Source: Janthinobacterium sp. FW305-129
Lineage (GTDB): Bacteria > Pseudomonadota > Gammaproteobacteria > Burkholderiales > Burkholderiaceae_D
Assembly (NCBI RefSeq): GCF_020858115.1
Contig: NZ_JACYMM010000007.1
Location: forward strand, 62,001 to 126,000
DNA: 64,000 nucleotides
Direction of reading: 5' to 3'
Below, piece after piece: positions 57,804-64,000 of this stretch. Every line of letters starts with the position of its first letter. Positions within the stretch are counted from its first letter, which is position 1. Both the position numbers and the translations under genes were made by a program. The notes under the pieces were generated by a model, which did no database searches, was not told where the DNA came from, and worked only from the letters and a program-made list of their open reading frames with translations.

Positions 57804-60800
57804 GTCCATCGACGCCGTTCATCAAGCGCCCCGTCGCCACGGCGCTGCTGATGCTGGCCATCGTGCTGGCGGGGCTGGTCGGCTTCAAGTTCCTGCCGCT
57901 GGCCGCCTTGCCGCAGGTGGATTTCCCCACCATCCAGGTGCAGACCCTGTATCCGGGCGCCAGTCCCGAAGTCATGGGGCAGACCGTCACGGCGCCGCTG
58001 GAGCGCCAGTTCGGGCAGATGTCGGGCTTGCAGCGCATGAGTTCCACCAGCGCGGCCGGCGTCTCCCTCATCACCCTGCAATTCACCCTGGGCCAGACCC
58101 TGGACGTGGCCGAGCAGGAAGTGCAGGCCGCCATCAACGCGGGCGGCTCGCTGCTGCCGACGGACTTGCCGGCGCCGCCCGTGTACGCGAAGATCAACCC
58201 GGCCGACGCGCCCGTGCTGACGCTGGCCATCACCTCGGAGACGATGCCGCTGACGCAGGTGCAAAACATCGTCAACACGCGTCTGGCGCTGAAAATCAGC
58301 CAGGTCAACGGCGTGGGCCTCGTCTCGCTGTCGGGCGGCCAGCGTCCCGCCGTGCGCATCCAGGGCGACACCAAATTGCTGGCCTCGTATGGCCTGGGTC
58401 TCGACAGCCTGCGCACGGCCATCGCGGCGGCCAACGTCAACAGCGCCAAGGGCAGTTTCGACGGCCCCACGCGTTCGTTCACCATCAACGCCAACGACCA
58501 GCTGGTGACGGCGGAAGACTACAAGCGCCTGATCATCACGTATAAAAACGGCGCGCCCGTGCGCCTGCTTGACGTGGCCAACGTCGTCGACAGCGCGGAA
58601 AACACGCGCCTGGGCGCCTGGTCGGGCAAGCAGCCGGCCATCATCCTGAACGTGCAGCGCCAGCCCGGCGCCAACGTCATCAAGACGGTGGACGCCATCA
58701 AGGCCCTGCTGCCCGACCTGCAGGCCAGCCTGCCGGCGGCCATGAAGCTCGACGTGCTGAGCGACCGCACCACGGGCATCCGCGCTTCGGTCGAGCACGT
58801 GGAAATGGAGCTGCTGTTGTCCGTGCTGCTGGTGGTGCTGGTGATCTTCGCCTTTTTGCACAGCCTGCGCGCCACGGTGATCGCCAGCCTGTCCGTGCCG
58901 ATTTCGCTGATCGGCGCCTGCGGCGTCATGTATTTGCTCGGCTACAGCCTGAACAACCTGTCGCTGATGGCCTTGACGATTGCCACGGGCTTCGTCGTCG
59001 ACGACGCCATCGTCATGATCGAAAACATCGCCCGCTACATCGAGGAGGGCGAAACGCCGATGGCCGCCGCCCTGAAGGGCGCGTCGCAGATCGGCTTTAC
59101 CATCATCTCGCTGACTGTGTCGCTGATCGCCGTGCTGATTCCCCTGCTGTTCATGGGCGACGTGGTGGGCCGCCTGTTCCGCGAATTTGCCATGACCCTG
59201 GCCATCACCATCCTCATTTCCGCCGTCGTGTCCTTGACCCTGGTGCCGATGATGTCGGCGCGCTGGCTGAAAAGCCATGCCGATGAAAAAATCAGCGCCA
59301 CGGGCCAGCGCATCCAGGCTTTCCTCGACCGCGTGATCGTGCAGTACGACCACGCGCTGGTGTGGGTGCTGAAACGCCAGGGCCTGACCCTGCTCGTCGC
59401 CCTGGCCACCTTGCTGCTGACCGTCGTCCTGTACATCACGATTCCGAAAGGCCTGTTCCCCACGCAGGACACGGGCCAGCTGAAGGCGCGCATCGAAACG
59501 TCGCAAGCCGTTTCGTACGAACGCATGGCCACCTTGCAGCAGGCCGCCGCCAGCGCGCTGCTGGAAGATCCCGCTGTCGATACCCTCAGTTCCCTCGTCG
59601 GCGTCGATGCGGCCAACAATACCATGCTGCACACGGGTAGCATGCTGATCAATCTCAAGCGTCCGCGCAGCGGCAGCCAGGACGAGATCATGGAACGCCT
59701 GCGCAACCGCGTGGCCAGGGTGGCCGGCGTGACCCTGTACCTGCAGCCGACGCAGGATCTGACCATCGATGCGGAATCGGGCCCGACGCAGTACCGCGTC
59801 TCGCTGGAAGGGGCCGACACGGCCACCGTCACCGAGTGGGCCGGCAAGCTGGCCGCGCGCATGCGCGAGCAATCGCAGCTGCGCAACGTCGTCACGGATG
59901 CGGGCGCCACGGGCGCCGCCGTCACGGTCTCCATCGACCGCGACAGCGCCGCGCGCATGTCGGTGACCACGGCCACCGTCGACGACGCCTTATATAACGC
60001 CTTCGGCCAGCGCATCATTTCGACGATTTTCACGGAAACCAACCAGTACCGCGTGATCCTCGAAGCGCAGCCGGGCATCGTCACCACGCCGGCCGACCTG
60101 TCGGAGCTGCAGGTGCGCACGGGTTCCGGCAAGTCGACGCCGCTGTCCGCGTTTGCCAGCGTCAGCGAAAAACAGGCGCCGCTGCAAATCACGCACGTGG
60201 CGCAGTACCCGGCCACGACCTTGGGCTTTGATACGACGCAAGGCGTGGCGCTGGGCAGCGCCGTCGACGCCATCCGCCAGGCGGCGAAGGACATCGCCTT
60301 GCCGCCGTCGGTGACTTTGACGTTCCTCGGCGCGGCCGGCGCGTATGAAAATTCGCTGTCGAACCAGCTGTGGCTCATTCTTGCCGCCGTCGTCTGCGTC
60401 TACATCGTGCTCGGCGTGCTGTACGAAAGCTACATCCACCCGCTGACGATTCTGTCGACCCTGCCGTCGGCCGGCGTGGGCGCCTTGCTGGCGCTGATGC
60501 TTTCCGGGCAGGACCTGGGCGTGATCGGCATCATCGGCATCATCCTGCTGATCGGCATCGTCAAGAAGAACGCCATCATGATGATCGACTTCGCCATCGA
60601 GGCCGAGCGCGACGAAGGGAAAAGCCCGCAGGAAGCCATCCACCAGGCGGCGCTGCTGCGTTTCCGCCCGATCCTGATGACCACCCTGGCGGCGCTGTTC
60701 GCGGCCGTGCCGCTGATGCTGGGCTGGGGCGAGGGCGCCGAGTTGCGCCGTCCGCTGGGCCTGGCCATTTTCGGCGGCCTGATCGTCAGCCAGGTGCTGA

Positions 60801-60919
60801 CGCTGTTTACCACGCCCGTCATCTACCTGGGCTTCGACCGCCTGGGCCAGCGCTTCGCATCCAAAACGCGGGGCGTGAACGTGGACAAGCCGGCCGATAA
60901 CGCGGGGAGCGCCGCGTGA
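57800..60919 (+). CDS. mdtB: RND efflux pump permease, MdtB-like
   Basis: The protein has 1039 aa. It is a proton-driven trimeric efflux permease with 12 membrane helices. It shows N-terminal FIKRPVATALLMLAIVLAGL, the porter domains, and TM4 with the proton-relay aspartates in ATGFVVDDAIVMIEN. ISLIGACGVMYLLGYSLNNL and GIIGIILLIGIVKKNAIMMI are MdtB/MdtC-type signatures. MdtB normally forms a mixed trimer with MdtC, encoded next. Its TGA overlaps the GTG start of that gene. Substrates of the family include bile salts, novobiocin and similar compounds; the ones here are unknown. Confidence 0.94.
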   Translation: MSPSTPFIKRPVATALLMLAIVLAGLVGFKFLPLAALPQVDFPTIQVQTLYPGASPEVMGQTVTAPLERQFGQMSGLQRMSSTSAAGVSLITLQFTLGQTLDVAEQEVQAAINAGGSLLPTDLPAPPVYAKINPADAPVLTLAITSETMPLTQVQNIVNTRLALKISQVNGVGLVSLSGGQRPAVRIQGDTKLLASYGLGLDSLRTAIAAANVNSAKGSFDGPTRSFTINANDQLVTAEDYKRLIITYKNGAPVRLLDVANVVDSAENTRLGAWSGKQPAIILNVQRQPGANVIKTVDAIKALLPDLQASLPAAMKLDVLSDRTTGIRASVEHVEMELLLSVLLVVLVIFAFLHSLRATVIASLSVPISLIGACGVMYLLGYSLNNLSLMALTIATGFVVDDAIVMIENIARYIEEGETPMAAALKGASQIGFTIISLTVSLIAVLIPLLFMGDVVGRLFREFAMTLAITILISAVVSLTLVPMMSARWLKSHADEKISATGQRIQAFLDRVIVQYDHALVWVLKRQGLTLLVALATLLLTVVLYITIPKGLFPTQDTGQLKARIETSQAVSYERMATLQQAAASALLEDPAVDTLSSLVGVDAANNTMLHTGSMLINLKRPRSGSQDEIMERLRNRVARVAGVTLYLQPTQDLTIDAESGPTQYRVSLEGADTATVTEWAGKLAARMREQSQLRNVVTDAGATGAAVTVSIDRDSAARMSVTTATVDDALYNAFGQRIISTIFTETNQYRVILEAQPGIVTTPADLSELQVRTGSGKSTPLSAFASVSEKQAPLQITHVAQYPATTLGFDTTQGVALGSAVDAIRQAAKDIALPPSVTLTFLGAAGAYENSLSNQLWLILAAVVCVYIVLGVLYESYIHPLTILSTLPSAGVGALLALMLSGQDLGVIGIIGIILLIGIVKKNAIMMIDFAIEAERDEGKSPQEAIHQAALLRFRPILMTTLAALFAAVPLMLGWGEGAELRRPLGLAIFGGLIVSQVLTLFTTPVIYLGFDRLGQRFASKTRGVNVDKPADNAGSAA

Positions 60920-63900
60920 ACCTGTCCGAACCGTTCGTCAAGCGTCCCATCGCCACCGTGCTGCTGACCATCGGCATCGCGCTGGCGGGCATCGGCGCCT
61001 TCTTCGTGCTGCCCGTCTCGCCGCTGCCGCAGGTCGATTATCCGACCATTTCCGTCAGCGCCAGCCTGCCCGGCGCCAGCCCCGCGACCATGGCCACTTC
61101 CGTGGCCACGCCGCTGGAGCGGCGCCTGGGCGTGATCTCGGGCGTGAACGAGATGACGTCGTCGTCGGGCACGGGCTCGGCGCGCATCAATTTGCAGTTC
61201 GACTTGAACCGCAAGATCGATTCGGCCGCGCGCGAAGTGCAGGCGGCCATTGCCGCCGCGCGCGTGGACTTGCCGGCCACCCTGCGCAGCAACCCCACCT
61301 ACCGCAAGGCCAATCCGTCCGACGCGCCCGTGATCATCCTGGCGCTGACGTCGAAAACGCGCACGCCTGGCCAGATCTACGATGCCGTGTCGAACCTGGT
61401 GCAGCAAAAGGTGGCGCAAGTGAAGGGCGTGGGCGACGTGGAACTGGGCGGCGGTTCGCTGCCGGCCGTGCGCGTGGAATTGCTGCCGTATCAGCTCAAT
61501 CACTATGCCGTGTCGATGGAAGACGTGCGCGCCGCCATCCAGGCCAGCAACGCCAACCGCCCGAAAGGGGCGATTTCCGGCGACGCGCGCAGCCTGCAGA
61601 TCTACTCGGGCGCGGCGACGGCCTCGGGCGGACGCTCAGCAAACGATTACCGCAGCCTGGTGGTGGCCTGGCGTGACGGCGCCGCCATCCGCCTCGACGA
61701 CGTGGCCGACGTGGTCGACGGCGTGGAGAACAACAATACCCTGGGCCTGTTCAATGGCGACCCGGCCGTCATCGTGCTGATCACGCGCCAGCCCGGCGCC
61801 AACGTCATCGCCACGGTGGACGGCGTGCGCGCGCTGCTGCCGCAACTGCAGGCGCAGCTGCCCGGCGACATCAAGCTGCAGGTGGCGTCCGACAGCACCA
61901 ATTCCATCCGCTCGTCGCTGCACGAGATCGAATTCACCCTGATCCTCTCCATCGTGCTGGTCGTGCTGGTGGTCAGCGCCTTCTTGCGCAGCGTGCGCGC
62001 CACCATCATTCCCGCCGTGGCCACCATCGTCTCGCTGCTGGGCACCTTCGGCGTGATGTACATGCTGGGTTTCAGCCTGAATAACCTTTCCTTGATGGCG
62101 CTCACGGTGGCCACGGGCTTTGTCGTCGATGATGCCATCGTGGTGCTGGAAAACACGCAGCGCCACATCGAGGCCGGCATGGACCGTTTCAAGGCGGCCT
62201 TGCTGGGCGCGCGCGAAGTGGGTTTTACCGTGCTGTCGATCAGCCTGTCGCTGGTGGCCGTCTTCATCCCGCTGCTGTTCATGGGCGGGCAGGTGGGGCG
62301 GCTGTTCCGCGAATTTGCCGTCACCCTGTCGGCCGCCGTGATGATTTCGCTGGTGATCTCGCTCACGACCACGCCGATGATGTGCGCCTGGCTGCTGAAA
62401 AGCGGCCAGCAGCATAAGAAGCCGGGTGCGGTCGCGCGCTGGTTCGAGCGGGGTTTCGACCGCATGCTGAAAGTCTACGAGCACTGCCTGGACTGGGCCT
62501 TGTCCAGTGCCGCGCTGGTGATGACGATCCTCGTGTTCGTCGTCGGCTTGAACGTGTACCTGTTCGCGGCCGCGCCCAAGGGCTTCTTCCCGCAGCAGGA
62601 CACGGGGCAGATCAATGGCGGCATGCGCGCCGACCAGAGCATCTCGTTCCAGGCCATGCAGAGTAAATTGCGCCAGCTGGTCAACATCATCAAGGACGAT
62701 CCGGCCGTCGCCACCGTCGTCGGGTTTACGGGCGGCGGACGGGCAGGGGGCGGCTTCATGTTCATCGACCTGAAACCCGCGTCGCAGCGCACCGACAAGG
62801 GCCAGGCTGTGATCGCGCGCCTGCGCCCGCAGCTGGCCAAGGTGACGGGCATCTCGCTGTTCCTCAACCCCGTGCAGGATTTGCGCATGGGCGGGCGCTC
62901 GAGCAATTCCACCTACCAGTACACTTTGATCAGCGACAACCAGGCCGACCTGAAGAAATGGGCGGCGAAGCTGGCCGACCAGATGAAGCTGCAGCCGGCC
63001 CTGATCGACGTCGACACGGACCAGGCGGAAAACGGCGTGGAAACCTTTGTCTCCATCGACAAGGACCGCGCCACGCAGCTGGGCGTACAGGTGAAGGATA
63101 TCGACAATGCGCTGTACAACAGCTTCGGCCAGCGCCAGGTGGCGACCATCTACGATGAGCTGAACCAGTACCACGTGATCATGGAAGTGGCGCCCCGCTA
63201 TGCGCAAAGCCCGGAAGCGCTGCGCTCCGTGTACGTGCCGGCGTCGAATGCGGCGGCCGTCGCCGCCACCGGCACGACGGCCACCACAGCCACCGCCACT
63301 GCGGCGCCGTCGAACACGACGGCGGCGCGCGATCCGTCCAGCGGCTCGGCCCTGTCCACGACCCTGGCGCACATGGTGCCGCTGTCGTCGTTCAGCAGCT
63401 TTGCCGAAAGCGCGACGGCTACGTCGATCAACCACCAGGGCGGCGAACTGGCCACCACCGTGTCGTTCAACCTGGCCGACGGCTATCCGCTCAGCGACGG
63501 GCAGGCGGCCGTGGCCCAGGCGGAGTCGGAAATCGGCATGCCGGTCAACGTGCGCGGCAGCTTCCAGGGTTCGGCAAAGAGCGCGCAGGACAGCAACAAG
63601 GAGCAGCCGCTCTTGATCCTGGCGGCCATCGTGGTGATCTATATCGTGCTGGGCATCCTGTATGAAAGCCTGGTCCACCCCGTCACCGTGCTGTCGACTT
63701 TGCCCTCGGCGGGCGTGGGCGCCGTGCTGGCCTTGCTGCTGTTCCGCATGGAGTTTTCCATCATCGCCCTGATCGGCGTGTTCCTGTTGATCGGTATCGT
63801 CAAGAAAAATGCTATATTGATCATCGACTTCGCGCTGGAGGCCGAGCGTTCGCGCGGCTTGAGTGCAGTGGAGGCGGTGCGCGAGGCATGTTTGCTGCGT

Positions 63901-64000
63901 TTCCGCCCCATTCTGATGACCACCCTGGCGGCGGCGCTTGGCGCCTTGCCGCTGGCGATCGGTTTCGGCGAGGGGTCAGAGCTACGCCAGCCCTTGGGGG
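60916..64000 (+). CDS. mdtC: RND efflux pump permease, MdtC-like (3' end beyond window)
   Basis: It starts at GTG 60916, overlapping the mdtB stop by 4 nt, and is open to the window edge (about 1028 codons, close to full length). N-terminus NLSEPFVKRPIATVLLTIGI; TM4 with the aspartates of ATGFVVDDAIVVLENTQRHI; late GVFLLIGIVKKNAILIIDFA. Residues about 776-819 (63241-63371) form an Ala/Thr/Ser-rich low-complexity insert where relatives go almost directly from the porter strand (RSVYVP) to VPLSSF. The frame is uninterrupted. Together with mdtA and mdtB it makes a complete tripartite inner part; no TolC-type gene is visible before the window ends. Confidence 0.93.
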   Translation, partial: MNLSEPFVKRPIATVLLTIGIALAGIGAFFVLPVSPLPQVDYPTISVSASLPGASPATMATSVATPLERRLGVISGVNEMTSSSGTGSARINLQFDLNRKIDSAAREVQAAIAAARVDLPATLRSNPTYRKANPSDAPVIILALTSKTRTPGQIYDAVSNLVQQKVAQVKGVGDVELGGGSLPAVRVELLPYQLNHYAVSMEDVRAAIQASNANRPKGAISGDARSLQIYSGAATASGGRSANDYRSLVVAWRDGAAIRLDDVADVVDGVENNNTLGLFNGDPAVIVLITRQPGANVIATVDGVRALLPQLQAQLPGDIKLQVASDSTNSIRSSLHEIEFTLILSIVLVVLVVSAFLRSVRATIIPAVATIVSLLGTFGVMYMLGFSLNNLSLMALTVATGFVVDDAIVVLENTQRHIEAGMDRFKAALLGAREVGFTVLSISLSLVAVFIPLLFMGGQVGRLFREFAVTLSAAVMISLVISLTTTPMMCAWLLKSGQQHKKPGAVARWFERGFDRMLKVYEHCLDWALSSAALVMTILVFVVGLNVYLFAAAPKGFFPQQDTGQINGGMRADQSISFQAMQSKLRQLVNIIKDDPAVATVVGFTGGGRAGGGFMFIDLKPASQRTDKGQAVIARLRPQLAKVTGISLFLNPVQDLRMGGRSSNSTYQYTLISDNQADLKKWAAKLADQMKLQPALIDVDTDQAENGVETFVSIDKDRATQLGVQVKDIDNALYNSFGQRQVATIYDELNQYHVIMEVAPRYAQSPEALRSVYVPASNAAAVAATGTTATTATATAAPSNTTAARDPSSGSALSTTLAHMVPLSSFSSFAESATATSINHQGGELATTVSFNLADGYPLSDGQAAVAQAESEIGMPVNVRGSFQGSAKSAQDSNKEQPLLILAAIVVIYIVLGILYESLVHPVTVLSTLPSAGVGAVLALLLFRMEFSIIALIGVFLLIGIVKKNAILIIDFALEAERSRGLSAVEAVREACLLRFRPILMTTLAAALGALPLAIGFGEGSELRQPLG

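Noticed and set aside
61647..62465. Antisense open frames inside the mdtC-like gene taken as genes
   Set aside because: The plus strand is continuously open from GTG 60916 to the window edge with clear RND motifs, so the antisense frames are shadows.
1..64000. CRISPR arrays, insertion sequences, integrases, rRNA genes, replication origin
   Set aside because: No regularly spaced repeats, transposase or integrase motifs, rRNA sequence or DnaA-box cluster were seen on reading the window.

Overview
The window looks like ordinary chromosome from a high-GC betaproteobacterium, most likely Oxalobacteraceae (Janthinobacterium/Massilia type). The grounds are the order pnp ... quinone oxidoreductase - tpiA - secG - tRNA-Leu - nuoA-N - DUF2818, a PEP-CTERM protein, and the many regulator/transporter pairs. 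This placement is inference from gene content and order; no database was searched.

Layout. 1-449 is the 3' end of pnp. 666-5806 is an accessory block: a secreted toxin-like protein with a small downstream partner, a dCache chemoreceptor, a tiny exported protein, a DUF2807 protein and a Sel1-repeat protein. 5877-8110 carries a quinone oxidoreductase, tpiA and secG, followed by tRNA-Leu(GAG). 8574-23526 is a complete 14-gene complex I operon (nuoA-N) plus the DUF2818 gene, closed by a strong terminator. 23588-26096 has a Nudix hydrolase, an exported HExxH protein, and ispD-ispF of the non-mevalonate isoprenoid pathway. 26260-29941 has a PKD-type lipoprotein, a PQQ-type sugar dehydrogenase and a hypothetical protein.

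29945-53462 is mostly small transcription units in which a regulator is divergent from a transporter or enzyme: TetR/MFS, LysR/pirin-DoxX, LysR/MFS and Lrp/EamA. Among them lie a PEP-CTERM protein, a ribA - periplasmic protease - membrane FHA gene string, a PhoX phosphatase behind two tandem Pho boxes, a PAS-GGDEF-EAL protein with a destroyed GGDEF motif, an APH(3')-II-like aminoglycoside phosphotransferase, a cysteine-free glutaredoxin-fold protein, a DUF3820 protein, a YeeE/YedE sulfur-compound transporter and a sodium:solute symporter. 53526-56015 has sppA and an acetyltransferase. 56454-64000 is an mdtABC-type RND efflux operon whose last gene runs off the window, preceded by a 34-bp palindrome.

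I see no insertion sequence, prophage, CRISPR array, rRNA or replication origin. No convincing wholly new system is visible. The best leads are the toxin/partner-like pair at 666-1667, the overlapping protease/membrane-FHA genes at 33231-35575, the degenerate GGDEF, the cysteine-free glutaredoxin, the chromosomal APH(3') homologue and several unexplained palindromes.
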